This document shows, in pieces, positions 28,567 to 37,312 of a stretch of DNA of 64,000 nucleotides. The stretch comes from DAMCZI01 sp032095175 (GTDB lineage: Bacteria; Bacillota; Clostridia; Clostridiales; Caloramatoraceae). The notes beneath the pieces were generated by a model. That model ran no database searches and was not told where the DNA came from. It worked only from the letters and a program-made list of their open reading frames with translations. Location: positions 12,122 to 76,121 of the forward strand of contig DAMCZI010000026.1 of assembly GCA_032095175.1 (NCBI GenBank), in the 5' to 3' direction. Positions within the stretch are counted from its first letter, which is position 1, and each line of letters starts with the position of its first letter. The translations under genes were made by a program, and so were the position numbers.

Positions 28567-29089
28567 AGTTTTGTTGTTGCTTTTTTGATATAGCCATAAA
28601 GGATTTAAAGTATTTATAGAATGCAAATATGGCCATAGCTATTGCAGCGTATAATATAATGGTTCCTAATTTTTTGCTAAATACTGTGGACACAACACCT
28701 GTATATATTAGAAGGGTTGTTATTTTCCCGTAATATTTTGCAGGAATATATTCTTTATAGCGAAGGAGGTTTACCCCTCCAGCAACCATTATAATTTCCT
28801 TTGCCAGAATAAAAATGAAAACCCATTTTGGAAGTATTGCATCTCTGGACAAACAGAATAATACTGTTATTATCATAAGCTTGTCCGCAAGAGGATCAAG
28901 AATGGTGCCCCATTTTGTTATCATGTCATACTTTCTTGCAATATACCCATCTAGAATATCTGTTATTCCTGAAATAACAAATATGGTTATTGATAAACCA
29001 AATCTATTGCTGAGGGAAGATGTATATACGAGGTAAAAAATGGGTATCAAGAAGAATCTTATTATTGTTAATATGTTTGGAATATTCAT
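28565..29089 (-). CDS. pgsA: CDP-diacylglycerol--glycerol-3-phosphate 3-phosphatidyltransferase, 174 aa
   Basis: Membrane enzyme making phosphatidylglycerol phosphate, the first step to phosphatidylglycerol and cardiolipin. The CDP-alcohol phosphotransferase motif D-x2-DG-x2-AR-x8-G-x3-D-x3-D is complete in DILDGYIARKYDMITKWGT followed by ILDPLADK. Several membrane helices and typical family length. GGAGG lies before the ATG. Confidence 0.93.
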   Translation of the reverse strand: MNIPNILTIIRFFLIPIFYLVYTSSLSNRFGLSITIFVISGITDILDGYIARKYDMITKWGTILDPLADKLMIITVLFCLSRDAILPKWVFIFILAKEIIMVAGGVNLLRYKEYIPAKYYGKITTLLIYTGVVSTVFSKKLGTIILYAAIAMAIFAFYKYFKSFMAISKKQQQN

Positions 29090-29310
29090 AATTTACCTCC
29101 GTTACCATAACTAATTATAAGAATTATAACATATAATGTACGCTAGTAGATACCATTTATGTAAAAAAATTTTTTTGATAGAACTTGTAATTTATAGATT
29201 ACAGCTATATAAATGAAAATAATAGTACTATTTATAAATGATTGTATATTATTAGCTTTATCAATTGTTAAATATGTTACATGTGTTAATCTTTGTAAAT
29301 GGGGTGGAAA

Positions 29311-29394
29311 ATTCGAACAAGTACGAATTAATAATTAATATTTATAAAAAATGTTCGCAAATTTATTGACTGTAGACTTATGCTTTGCTAATAT
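29311..29394 (+). promoter_or_regulatory. purA promoter with possible PurR boxes
   Basis: TTGACT (29366-29371), a 17-base spacer and TAATAT (29389-29394). Upstream lie ATTCGAACAAG and, inverted, GCGAACATT (the complement of 29350-29358). Both resemble the CGAAC core of Bacillus PurR boxes. The first is part of a palindrome AATTCG-8-CGAATT. About 200 bases of untranslated leader follow, with no recognised riboswitch. Confidence 0.55.
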
Positions 29395-29601
29395 TATTAT
29401 GTTATTTAACCTAAGGATTTTAACAAGGAAGAATAAGATTAACTGATAATATGGAAGAATATAATTATGACATCTATGTATTAAAATCTTTCTTTACCTT
29501 ATGTATTTCTTAGGAGTATAATAATAAAATTGAAGCAAACCTGCTAAACAGTACACAAAATATTTAAAGCTGTTTACAATGTAAAAAATGAGGTGATTTA
29601 T

Positions 29602-30891
29602 ATGTCAGGATTTGTAGTTATAGGAGCACAATGGGGAGATGAAGGAAAAGGAAAAATAACTGATTTTTTAGCTGAAAAGGCTGATGTTGTTGTTAGGTAT
29701 CAGGGCGGCAACAATGCTGGGCATACAGTTGAAGCAGGAGATAAAAAGTATAAGCTTCATTTAATACCGTCAGGAATTCTTAATGACGAAGCTGTATGTG
29801 TTGTAGGAAATGGTGTTGTTATAGACCCTAAAGCTTTTCTAGATGAAGTAAACTATCTTCGTGAAGAAGGAGTAGAGGTAACCCCTACTAAGCTTGTTAT
29901 AAGCGATAGAGCTCATATTATAATGCCATATCACAGAGTAATAGATGCTCTTTCAGAAAAAGGAAGAGGAAATGAAGATATAGGCACTACAGGCAAGGGA
30001 ATTGGACCATGTTATACTGACAAGCATGAAAGATCAGGAATAAGAATGTGTGATCTTATGAAGCCTGAGATTTTTAAAGAAAAGCTTAAAATCAATGTAG
30101 ATATTAAGAATAAGATTATAAAGGAAGTATATGGCGCAGAAGAACTAAGCTATGACGATATTTTAAAGGAGTATCTTGCATTTGCTGAGGAAATGAGACA
30201 GTATGTAACAGATACTATCGTTGTTGTAAATGATGCGATAAAGGCAGGAAAGAAAGTTCTATTTGAAGGTGCACAGGGAACACTTTTAGACATTGACTAT
30301 GGAACATATCCTTTTGTTACATCCTCACATCCTGTATCAGGAGGAGTTTGTGTTGGAGCTGGTGTTGGTCCAACTGCAATATCTGATGCAATAGGCGTAT
30401 GTAAGGCATATACAACAAGAGTAGGAAAGGGACCATTCCCTACAGAACTTTTTGATGAAACTGGTGATTTTATAAGGGAAAAAGGTTTTGAGTATGGAAC
30501 TACAACTGGAAGAGCGAGAAGATGCGGATGGTTGGATTTAGTTATATTAAAATATGCAGCAAGAATATCAGGACTTACAGGACTTGCAATAACAAAGCTT
30601 GATACACTTGCTGGAATGGACAAATTAAAGGTTTGTACAGGTTATGAGCTTGATGGAAAGGTAATTGACTACTTCCCAGCATCATTAGAGGATCTTGCAA
30701 GATGCAAGCCTGTTTATGAAGAATTCGATGGATGGGATGATTCCGTTCAAAAGGCAAACAGCTTCGATGAGCTTCATGAGAATGCAAAGAAGTATTTAAG
30801 AAGAATGGAAGAATTCACTGGAGTCAAGATCTGTATAGTATCAGTTGGACCAAACAGACAGCAGACAATAGTAGCTGATATGCTTCCATAA
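29602..30891 (+). CDS. purA: Adenylosuccinate synthase, 429 aa
   Basis: Joins IMP and aspartate with GTP, the first committed step to AMP. The GTP-binding loop GAQWGDEGKGKITDFL is at the N-terminus. IGTTGKGIGPCYTDK and TTTGRARRCGW are family signatures, and TKLDTLAGMD lies near the C-terminus. The ATG at 29602 has GAGGTGAT seven bases upstream. It is followed by a tRNA operon with its own promoter. Confidence 0.97.
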   Translation: MSGFVVIGAQWGDEGKGKITDFLAEKADVVVRYQGGNNAGHTVEAGDKKYKLHLIPSGILNDEAVCVVGNGVVIDPKAFLDEVNYLREEGVEVTPTKLVISDRAHIIMPYHRVIDALSEKGRGNEDIGTTGKGIGPCYTDKHERSGIRMCDLMKPEIFKEKLKINVDIKNKIIKEVYGAEELSYDDILKEYLAFAEEMRQYVTDTIVVVNDAIKAGKKVLFEGAQGTLLDIDYGTYPFVTSSHPVSGGVCVGAGVGPTAISDAIGVCKAYTTRVGKGPFPTELFDETGDFIREKGFEYGTTTGRARRCGWLDLVILKYAARISGLTGLAITKLDTLAGMDKLKVCTGYELDGKVIDYFPASLEDLARCKPVYEEFDGWDDSVQKANSFDELHENAKKYLRRMEEFTGVKICIVSVGPNRQQTIVADMLP

Positions 30892-30920
30892 CTTGGCGAA
30901 AAATATTTTTAAAAACCATG

Positions 30921-30949
30921 TTGACATGTTGATGACTTTCTAGTATTAT
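30921..30949 (+). promoter_or_regulatory. Promoter of the tRNA operon
   Basis: TTGACA (30921-30926), a 17-base spacer and TATTAT (30944-30949), 34 bases before tRNA-Glu. Confidence 0.75.
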
Positions 30950-30982
30950 ATATAAGTGTCAGGGCCACGGCGCTGACACAAT

Positions 30983-31057
30983 GGCCCCTTGGTCAAGCGG
31001 TTAAGACACCACCCTTTCACGGTGGTAACATGGGTTCGATTCCCGTAGGGGTCACCA
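30983..31057 (+). tRNA. tRNA-Glu (anticodon TTC)
   Basis: 75-nt cloverleaf. GGCCCCT pairs with AGGGGTC, the anticodon loop CTTTCAC gives TTC, and ACCA is encoded. Confidence 0.95.
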
Positions 31058-31064
31058 CACATAT

Positions 31065-31140
31065 GGGCGCATAGCTCAGCTGGGAGAGCATCTGCCTTAC
31101 AAGCAGAGGGTCACAGGTTCGAGCCCTGTTGTGCCCACCA
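31065..31140 (+). tRNA. tRNA-Val (anticodon TAC)
   Basis: 76-nt cloverleaf. GGGCGCA pairs with TGTGCCC, the loop CTTACAA gives TAC, and ACCA is encoded. Confidence 0.95.
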
Positions 31141-31145
31141 TATAC

Positions 31146-31222
31146 GGCCAAGTAGCTCAGTTGGTTAGAGTGCCGGCCTGTCACGCCGGAGGTCGAGGGT
31201 TCGAGCCCCTTCTTGGTCGCCA
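31146..31222 (+). tRNA. tRNA-Asp (anticodon GTC)
   Basis: 77-nt cloverleaf. GGCCAAG pairs with CTTGGTC, the loop CTGTCAC gives GTC, and GCCA is encoded. Confidence 0.95.
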
Positions 31223-31227
31223 AAAAT

Positions 31228-31303
31228 GCCGGCTTAGCTCAATCGGTAGAGCAACTGACTTGTAATCAGTAGGTTGTGGGTTCAATTCCTATAGCCGGCT
31301 CCA
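31228..31303 (+). tRNA. tRNA-Thr (anticodon TGT)
   Basis: 76-nt cloverleaf. GCCGGCT pairs with AGCCGGC, the loop CTTGTAA gives TGT, and TCCA is encoded. Last gene of the tRNA operon. Confidence 0.95.
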
Positions 31304-31339
31304 AAAAAAAGACTTTGCATATTTGCAAAGTCTTTTTTT
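31304..31339 (+). terminator. Terminator of the tRNA operon
   Basis: GACTTTGCA pairs with TGCAAAGTC, with an A-run before and TTTTTTTT after. Confidence 0.92.
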
Positions 31340-31377
31340 GTTTTAAGTACCATGTACTTGTTATGTGGCTAGTTATT

Positions 31378-31575
31378 GGTGATAGGCTATTGAGTTTTGA
31401 GTTATTTAATCAAAAGCATCGTCAGATGCTTTAATTAAATAACTCAAAACTCAAGTGCCTGTTACCCCAACGACTCCATTTTTTAATTTCTAAAACTTAC
31501 TTTCACAAAATTATAAATATAAAGCCTATTTATTTCATTATGAAACACAAAACATATGAAATAAATAGGCTTTAT
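31378..31575 (-). repeat. GGTRACAGGC palindromic repeat, copy 4, with flank
   Basis: The palindrome at 31378-31466 runs from GGTGATAGGC to CTCAAGTGCCTGTTACC. The flank at 31467-31575 read on the minus strand (GTTTCATAATGAAATAAATA, ATTTATAATTTTGTGAAA) matches that of copy 3. The flank itself has an 18-bp inverted repeat, AAAGCCTATTTATTTCAT, at 31521 and 31556, which probably terminates the dnaD-dnaC transcript. Confidence 0.85.
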
Positions 31576-31608
31576 GAGTGCTTAATTTTTCGGAGGTTTC
31601 CCGGGCAC

Positions 31609-32592
31609 TTATCGAAGTTTTTTCATATTCTTTAAAACTCGTATATCATCTCCAAAGAACTTATGTGGTGTAAAGTTTCCAAGTATTCTTGATGTTATCC
31701 TCTCTGGATAATTTTTAGCCAGGTCTGCTATTGAAAGGTTTGTGGATATAATCATCCTCTTTTTCGCAAGAAGTCTGGAATTTATTATATTAAAAAGGTC
31801 TGATTGTGAATATGAATTTGAAGGTTCTGCTCCTAAATCGTCTATTATTAAAAGATCACAGTTCATAAAATCATCAAGCTGTTCTCTTGGAACATCATTT
31901 TCAAATCTTACCTGCCTTAATATTTCTATAAGTCCGGAAGCTGTTTGATATATTACAACCTTTCCTGCATCCAACATATCCTTTGCTATACAGTTTGAAA
32001 GAAAGGTTTTCCCAAGGCCTGAACCACCATAGAAAAACAGATTGGAATACTCCTTATTAAAATTTTTAACGTAATTTATACAGCTAAAAAGAACCTTTTC
32101 CATGTTTTTCCTCGGGGAGATATTTTCATTAGGATTAACATCCTTAGAGTAAAGGGTCAAATCAAAGTTATCAAAGTTCTCAACTCTTAAAATATCCTTT
32201 AGATTTGATTGCTGATAATATCTATCAATAAGCTTCTGTTTAAAACAGCTGCACTTTTCACTTCCTATATAACCAGTATCTTTGCACTTGCTGCATCGAT
32301 ACTTTATATCAAGAAAATCAATTGGATAGCCGTGGGATGCCAGTAGCTCTCCCTTCTCCATCTTCAAATCAGTGAGCTTTCTTCTCTGTTCATCTATATA
32401 ACCTTCTATATTAGGTTCTTTAAATATAGATGTAACGATGCCAAGACCTATGGAACTTATTTGGCTGTCTATTTGCTTCATTCTTGGAAACTTTCTATAT
32501 ATTTCTTCCCTTCTAACGGCTTTTTCCCTTTCAGCCTGCTCTTGAAGAGATTCATACTCCTTTAAAATTTCCATTACATATTTATTCCTCAT
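31609..32592 (-). CDS. dnaC: DnaC/DnaI-type helicase loader, 327 aa
   Basis: AAA+ ATPase that loads the replicative helicase. Residues about 110-135 hold a Cys cluster (CSKCKDTGYIGSEKCSCFKQ) as in DnaI-type loaders. Walker A is GGSGLGKTFLSNCIA, Walker B LLIIDDLGAEP, and sensor 1 lies in MIISTNLS. It overlaps the upstream dnaD-like gene by 11 bases, so the two are co-translated. DnaB, its client, is encoded at the start of the window. Confidence 0.92.
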   Translation of the reverse strand: MRNKYVMEILKEYESLQEQAEREKAVRREEIYRKFPRMKQIDSQISSIGLGIVTSIFKEPNIEGYIDEQRRKLTDLKMEKGELLASHGYPIDFLDIKYRCSKCKDTGYIGSEKCSCFKQKLIDRYYQQSNLKDILRVENFDNFDLTLYSKDVNPNENISPRKNMEKVLFSCINYVKNFNKEYSNLFFYGGSGLGKTFLSNCIAKDMLDAGKVVIYQTASGLIEILRQVRFENDVPREQLDDFMNCDLLIIDDLGAEPSNSYSQSDLFNIINSRLLAKKRMIISTNLSIADLAKNYPERITSRILGNFTPHKFFGDDIRVLKNMKKLR

Positions 32593-33517
32593 CTAAATCA
32601 TTCCTTCCAAGGAGTTGTTTTTCAAGCTTATTTATATCATATTTTCTTTCACCTATATAAACCATGGAGTCTGAGCTTGTTTTTTTAGAACCCTTCTGTT
32701 TCTTTTCCGATTTTTCAAGATCCTTAAGGCTCTTAACGCCATTTTTATTCCAATCTGATAGTATTGCATCCATATAGCTGAAGTTTACCTCATTTATTCT
32801 CATGACACATATTTTACAGGCCTCATTTATTACTTCAACGGGAAGCTTGTATTTTGAAAGCCATTTCTCAAGAAATTCTTCCTGGGGCTTTGATATATCC
32901 CCATCTTTAATACCCATATAATTAAGTATGCTTCTGTATTTATTCCATTTTTCTTCATGCCTTGTAATATGTCTTTGTGCATCTTCATAATCCTTAATTC
33001 CGGAATCATGCCATCCTATGGCGACTTTCTCTATATACCTTATATCGGTTTTCTTTCTGGAGCAGCAGTACTCCACAAGAAGGTTTATCATTTCCGGGGT
33101 AAAGTTGAAGTCGGTCATAATATGGACAAATACAGATACTTCCTTAGATGATAGAGGTCGTCCAACCAACCTTTCTATGCCCTCAAATATCTCCCTGGTA
33201 GAGTTATTAGGACTAATTGGCGTGATTTGTTTCATACTTTCTCCATGTGAAAGTATGTCGATAAATCCCTGGGGTGAAAGCTTTAAAAGCCCTTTTTCCT
33301 CCCAATATTCCAATGCCTGTATAACGTCTGCTTGAAGCAGATTAAGGGAGGAAGCCATCTTTTCTATGCTTGATTCCCTGCCCTGGTATCCAAGTCTTAT
33401 GCACAAAAGATATACCTTTACAAAGTCTCCCCTTGCACCGCACATGTATTCATCTATAAAAATATTTTCTATTGGCGTAAAACCCATATAGGGCATTCTA
33501 ATCTGTACATCTGGCAC
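32582..33517 (-). CDS. dnaD: DnaD-domain primosome protein, 311 aa
   Basis: An N-terminal winged-helix-like region (about 20-110) is followed by two DnaD/DnaB2-type domains containing the YxxxI-like segments (RSILNYMGI, SYMDAILSDWNKNGVKS). It works with the DnaC loader in primosome assembly. The start is the GTG at 33517, seven bases after GGGAGG; an upstream in-frame ATG at 33583 lacks a site. The stop overlaps dnaC. Confidence 0.88.
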   Translation of the reverse strand: MPDVQIRMPYMGFTPIENIFIDEYMCGARGDFVKVYLLCIRLGYQGRESSIEKMASSLNLLQADVIQALEYWEEKGLLKLSPQGFIDILSHGESMKQITPISPNNSTREIFEGIERLVGRPLSSKEVSVFVHIMTDFNFTPEMINLLVEYCCSRKKTDIRYIEKVAIGWHDSGIKDYEDAQRHITRHEEKWNKYRSILNYMGIKDGDISKPQEEFLEKWLSKYKLPVEVINEACKICVMRINEVNFSYMDAILSDWNKNGVKSLKDLEKSEKKQKGSKKTSSDSMVYIGERKYDINKLEKQLLGRNDLDEE

Positions 33518-33583
33518 AAAATCACCTCCCAAGGTTATTATTAATTCTATTACATTTTGACACTCCAAGCAGTCTAGAGTCAA

Positions 33584-33700
33584 TTATATGTTTCGCATAA
33601 ATGATTCTATATTGCTCGACCCTAAACATTTATGCGAAATCATATTCCTTGATTAATTAATCGCACAACACCCAATGTAAGATATTAGTACGATTAATAT
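33584..33700 (-). repeat. Double-hairpin repeat family, copy 1
   Basis: On the minus strand: ATTAATCGTAC ... GTGCGATTAAT (hairpin 1), then TTTCGCATAAATG ... CATTTATGCGAAA (hairpin 2), with CGAGCAATATAG in loop 2. It lies 67 bases upstream of dnaD in the same orientation. Other copies: 38516, 40175 and 41682. Confidence 0.85.
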
Positions 33701-33725
33701 AGTTTATCTAGGCTGTTTGGAGCAG

Positions 33726-33787
33726 CAGAATGTAATTTTTTTATTGAATTCTACATATATATAAGTCAAAAATTCTATTACATTCTG
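33726..33787. repeat. Inverted repeat in the dnaD - M23 peptidase intergenic
   Basis: CAGAATGTAAT (33726-33736) pairs with ATTACATTCTG (33777-33787), with further pairing inside. A second segment, 33846-33881 (AAAGAATTTTACGACTTATA), is roughly the complement of the middle part (CTACATATATATAAGTC). The region up to 34140 has no gene. Confidence 0.6.
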
Positions 33788-34200
33788 TCTTTTTAAACAT
33801 CCTAAGGTCGTACCAATGTAGTAGGGCTGTTTAAAAAAACAAAATGTAAAGAATTTTACGACTTATATATAGAACAATTATATCAGAATAAACTATCCCT
33901 CTCAACCAGCGCCCTAATATTGCCATGGAGAGTAATATCATTGAATATTTAATAATTATAAAGAAAATATAATATGCGTAGTGACATTTATAACCATAAG
34001 TGGTATATTTTAATTTAATGATAATATTACTCATGGATATAATAAATTACATGGGAATTGCATAAATATTATAAATGGCTATTAATGTATAAGTATGGAA
34101 ATATTTGATAAAAATAATTACAATATATTAATTAAACTTGCATTTTGAAGGCTAATAGTTTATACTTACAATGTGCATTTTTGAAAAAGGAGGCGATGTA

Positions 34201-35586
34201 GTGAAAGAGTTTTTTAGCAATCTTCGATCTAAAATGCGCAGCAGTCTAAATGTTAATAATAAAATCAACTTTAACTCTGTTTTAGGCGTTGTCGCAGGTA
34301 TATTAATAGCTATTTCAACTTTAGGTATTTACATAAATAAGAATATGATATACGTTGTAAAGGTTAAAGACAAATCCATAGGCTACATTCAGGATAAAGG
34401 TGTTTATAACCAGGTAGTTGGGGTCATTTCAAAATCTGATGGTTTAGAAGTTACAAAATCTATAACTTTAAAAAAGACTTTAGATAATACAACAAAATTT
34501 TTATCTTCCAGTGAAATTGAAAAAATTGCAAGACAGGATTTGAAACTAAAAATGCCTGGTGTTATCATGTATGCCGATGGAAAAGAAATAGCAAGAGTCG
34601 CAAATGTAGCTGCAATTAAAAGTGTTGAAGATGGTGTTGGAGAGTATTATAAATCCAGATATAGCTCTGGTAAATACAAAGTAATATCAAATGATATAAA
34701 AGAAAAGATAACAACATCAAGTACACTTTTAGACCCTAAAGAAATTCAAGATGTGGATGAAGCCATTAAAGGTATCGTGAATGGAAAAGGGGAGCAGAAA
34801 ATCTATACTATTAAACAGGGAGACACAATTTGGGATGTTGCTCTAAAAAACAACATTTCCATAGAACAGATACAAGCAGCAAATGCAGGAAAGAATTTAG
34901 ATAAAATTCAGATAGATGATAAAATAAAGCTCGCAGTTATTGAGCCATACCTACATGTTGAAACGGTATTGACCTTTAAAACTACAGAGCCAATACCATA
35001 CACAACAAAGATAGCTTATGATAAGAAAAAGGCAAAGGGTTATAAATCCGTATCCCAAAAGGGAAAGAGCGGTAAATCTGAAATTGAAAAGAAGATAACA
35101 ATAGTAAATGGTGATGTAGCAGGTGAAGAGGTTATAAACAACAAGATGCTTGTTGCAGCAGTTGCTGAAACAGTTGTTATGGGAACAAAAAAAGCAACAT
35201 ATGTTGCATCAGGTGGAACAGGTCGATTTGGATGGCCTGTAAGAGGGCTTATAACATCAAGATACGGAAGACGTTGGAGAGAGTTCCACACAGGTCTTGA
35301 CATTGCAGTGCCAAGAGGCACAGGTGTTAAAGCAGCAGACGGAGGAGTAGTTTCCTTCGCAGGATGGAATGGTGGATATGGTCTCTGTGTAATGATTAAA
35401 CATGGCAATGGATATCAGACCCTTTATGGACATATGAGTAAGCTAAATGTAAGATCTGGACAGAAAGTTTCAAAGGGACAAAAAATTGGTTCATCAGGAA
35501 GTACAGGAAGGTCGACAGGACCTCATGTTCACTTCGAGGTTAGAAAAAATGGAAGCAATGTGAATCCAAGTAAATATTTAAATTAG
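34201..35586 (+). CDS. Cell-wall M23 peptidase with LysM and G5 domains, 461 aa
   Basis: A membrane anchor (VLGVVAGILIAISTLGIYIN) near the N-terminus, then LysM (IYTIKQGDTIWDVALKNN), a G5-like domain (TTEPIPYTTKIAYDKKKAKG), and a C-terminal M23 domain. The Zn ligands are present as HTGLDIAVP and HVHFEV. It probably cuts peptidoglycan cross-links and may act in growth or spore formation. The GTG at 34201 follows AAGGAGG; an earlier ATG at 34171 lacks a site. Confidence 0.9.
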   Translation: MKEFFSNLRSKMRSSLNVNNKINFNSVLGVVAGILIAISTLGIYINKNMIYVVKVKDKSIGYIQDKGVYNQVVGVISKSDGLEVTKSITLKKTLDNTTKFLSSSEIEKIARQDLKLKMPGVIMYADGKEIARVANVAAIKSVEDGVGEYYKSRYSSGKYKVISNDIKEKITTSSTLLDPKEIQDVDEAIKGIVNGKGEQKIYTIKQGDTIWDVALKNNISIEQIQAANAGKNLDKIQIDDKIKLAVIEPYLHVETVLTFKTTEPIPYTTKIAYDKKKAKGYKSVSQKGKSGKSEIEKKITIVNGDVAGEEVINNKMLVAAVAETVVMGTKKATYVASGGTGRFGWPVRGLITSRYGRRWREFHTGLDIAVPRGTGVKAADGGVVSFAGWNGGYGLCVMIKHGNGYQTLYGHMSKLNVRSGQKVSKGQKIGSSGSTGRSTGPHVHFEVRKNGSNVNPSKYLN

Positions 35587-35595
35587 AAAAATTTT

Positions 35596-35625
35596 AGGGA
35601 TGCAAATTTGCATCCCTATTTTACT
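35596..35625. terminator. Bidirectional terminator between convergent peptidase genes
   Basis: Perfect 22-base palindromic stem (AGGGATGCAAA / TTTGCATCCCT) followed by ATTTTA, and by TAAAATTTTTC on the other strand. It overlaps the stop codon of the subtilase gene. Confidence 0.85.
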
Positions 35626-36818
35626 ATCTTTTCAAAATCAATTATTCCTTTTCCCTGTGAAAATTTATTTTCACCAAGGCTGGTTGATGATATAAAGAGT
35701 ATGGACTTTATATCTGCGGGGCTAAGTTCGGGAGTTTTTTCAAGTATAAGTGCAGCTACGCCTGAAGCGATGGCACAGGCTGCAGATGTTCCGGATTTCG
35801 TTGTATAAGGATTTTGAAGCTCTGTTTTAACCCTGAATTCTGGATTGTATGATGTATTTGACGACAGTGAGGTTATGTTGGCACAGGGAGCAGTTATGTC
35901 TGGCTTTGCCTCTCCAGCTGATGTAGGCCCTCTACCGGAAAAAACTGATATAGAAAGATTCTTATGAATCTTATCTCCATGGGAAATACCTCCGACAGTA
36001 ATTATGTCCTTCATATTTCCCGGGAAATATATACTGTATGGCTGGGGACCGAGGTTGCCAGAAGGGGCAAATACAACTATGTTATTCTGGACTGCTTTTT
36101 TTATTATTTCTTCAAGGGGATTTGCCTTTATAGTCTTTATATATGGAAATTCAAATGGAAGACATATTATCCTTATATTATATTTTTCCCTTTCATCAAT
36201 AAGTAAATCCATTCCTTTAATAATATCTGATATAAATCCATTACCAGAAGCATCAAAGGCTTTTATAACGCAAAGATTTGAATCTGGTGCAGTTCCCATA
36301 TATGTCTTTGATGATGAATAACCAGATGATGAAATACAGCCACATGTGAAGGTCCCATGACCATTATCATCGTAGGGCTTATCGAAGTTGTTTATTAAAT
36401 CCTTAAAATAAACTATGGCATTTCTTTGAATTGTTAGATCTGGATGAGGGTAAACTCCAGAATCTATAACACCTATTCCTATGTTCTTTCCCGTTAGATT
36501 AAAGGTTCTTGCACTATTTATTCCTGTAACAGCCAGGGCATTTTTAAGGCACAGCACAGCCTTATGATCAATAAAAACGAAGGACACTTCAGGAAGCTCT
36601 GTAAGTCTATCTACTCCATAGGGAGAAATCTCACAGGCTATTGCATTGGCATTGGTATATTCATATTTTATTTTTCCACCATTGTATATGATTTTATTTT
36701 TTATAGATTTACTGATACCTTTGAAACATACAATTACAGGTATCCTTTTTTTTAAGTTTATTTTCATTAAGCTTCTAATATTTTCATCGATTTTTTTACC
36801 AAAACCAAAAAGCCACAA
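35616..36818 (-). CDS. Subtilisin-like serine protease (S8), 400 aa
   Basis: Catalytic Asp in GIGVIDSGVYPHPDL, His in DDNGHGTFTCGCISS and Ser in SGTSAACAIASGVAAL. The 100-residue N-terminal part resembles an inhibitor-type propeptide, but no signal peptide is visible, so it may be intracellular or processed. The TTG start follows AGGTGAT. Confidence 0.92.
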   Translation of the reverse strand: MWLFGFGKKIDENIRSLMKINLKKRIPVIVCFKGISKSIKNKIIYNGGKIKYEYTNANAIACEISPYGVDRLTELPEVSFVFIDHKAVLCLKNALAVTGINSARTFNLTGKNIGIGVIDSGVYPHPDLTIQRNAIVYFKDLINNFDKPYDDNGHGTFTCGCISSSGYSSSKTYMGTAPDSNLCVIKAFDASGNGFISDIIKGMDLLIDEREKYNIRIICLPFEFPYIKTIKANPLEEIIKKAVQNNIVVFAPSGNLGPQPYSIYFPGNMKDIITVGGISHGDKIHKNLSISVFSGRGPTSAGEAKPDITAPCANITSLSSNTSYNPEFRVKTELQNPYTTKSGTSAACAIASGVAALILEKTPELSPADIKSILFISSTSLGENKFSQGKGIIDFEKIVK

Positions 36819-36926
36819 TAATAATCACCTATAAAAATTTATGCACTATATTATATGCATAAAAGGTGCAGGTGTTACTTGTCCTTAAATAAATAGAGTA
36901 ATATAATTAAGTCGGGAGGGATAAAT

Positions 36927-37118
36927 ATGGCTTTAATAGATTTTAAATGTAAAGAATGCGGTAAGGAATTCTTTGAAATAGTTTCATCAAGTGATGATAA
37001 GGTTACTTGTCCAGAGTGTAAAAGTACAAATGTTGAGAGAGTTTACAAAGGAAAATACTACGGCAAGGGAGGCGGCTGTTCTGGAAGCTGCTCAAGCTGT
37101 GGTGGAGGATGTCACTAA
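36927..37118 (+). CDS. FmdB-type zinc-ribbon protein, 63 aa
   Basis: Two CxxC pairs (CKECGKEFFE, CPECKSTN) form a zinc ribbon, followed by a Gly/Cys-rich tail (GGGCSGSCSSCGGGCH) that could bind further metal. GGAGGG precedes the ATG. Function unknown; such proteins are described as putative regulators. Confidence 0.85.
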   Translation: MALIDFKCKECGKEFFEIVSSSDDKVTCPECKSTNVERVYKGKYYGKGGGCSGSCSSCGGGCH

Positions 37119-37124
37119 AAGCAT

Positions 37125-37170
37125 AATGCCAGGCGTATGAGAAAAATTTATTCTCCTATGCCTGGCATCT
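37125..37170 (+). terminator. Terminator after the zinc-ribbon gene
   Basis: ATGCCAGGCGTATGAGAA pairs with TTCTCCTATGCCTGGCAT around a short AT loop. Confidence 0.75.
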
Positions 37171-37199
37171 ATTATTTATTCTTCATATTTTCCAAGTTA

Positions 37200-37268
37200 G
37201 GTGACAGGCTCTTGAGTTATGAGTTATTTAGAAAAACTATCTTCTAAATAACTCAAGTACCTGTTACC
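37200..37268 (+). repeat. GGTRACAGGC palindromic repeat, copy 5 (short)
   Basis: GGTGACAGGCTCTTGAGTTA ... AAATAACTCAAGTACCTGTTACC. One inner repeat of the right arm is missing, so the loop is shorter than in the other copies. Confidence 0.85.
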
Positions 37269-37312
37269 TATGTATATAAGCTATAGCCTTTCTTTGTGCA
37301 ACAGTCCCACTT

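Noticed and set aside
29395..29601. Purine riboswitch in the purA leader
   Set aside because: No three-way junction with the conserved purine-aptamer loops could be found in the 200-base leader.
30297..30623. Minus-strand frame opposite purA
   Set aside because: Pro/Ala/Ser-rich antisense shadow without a ribosome site.
31017..31223. Minus-strand frame reading MATKKGLEPSTSGVTGRHSN
   Set aside because: Translation of tRNA genes on the wrong strand, a frequent false annotation.
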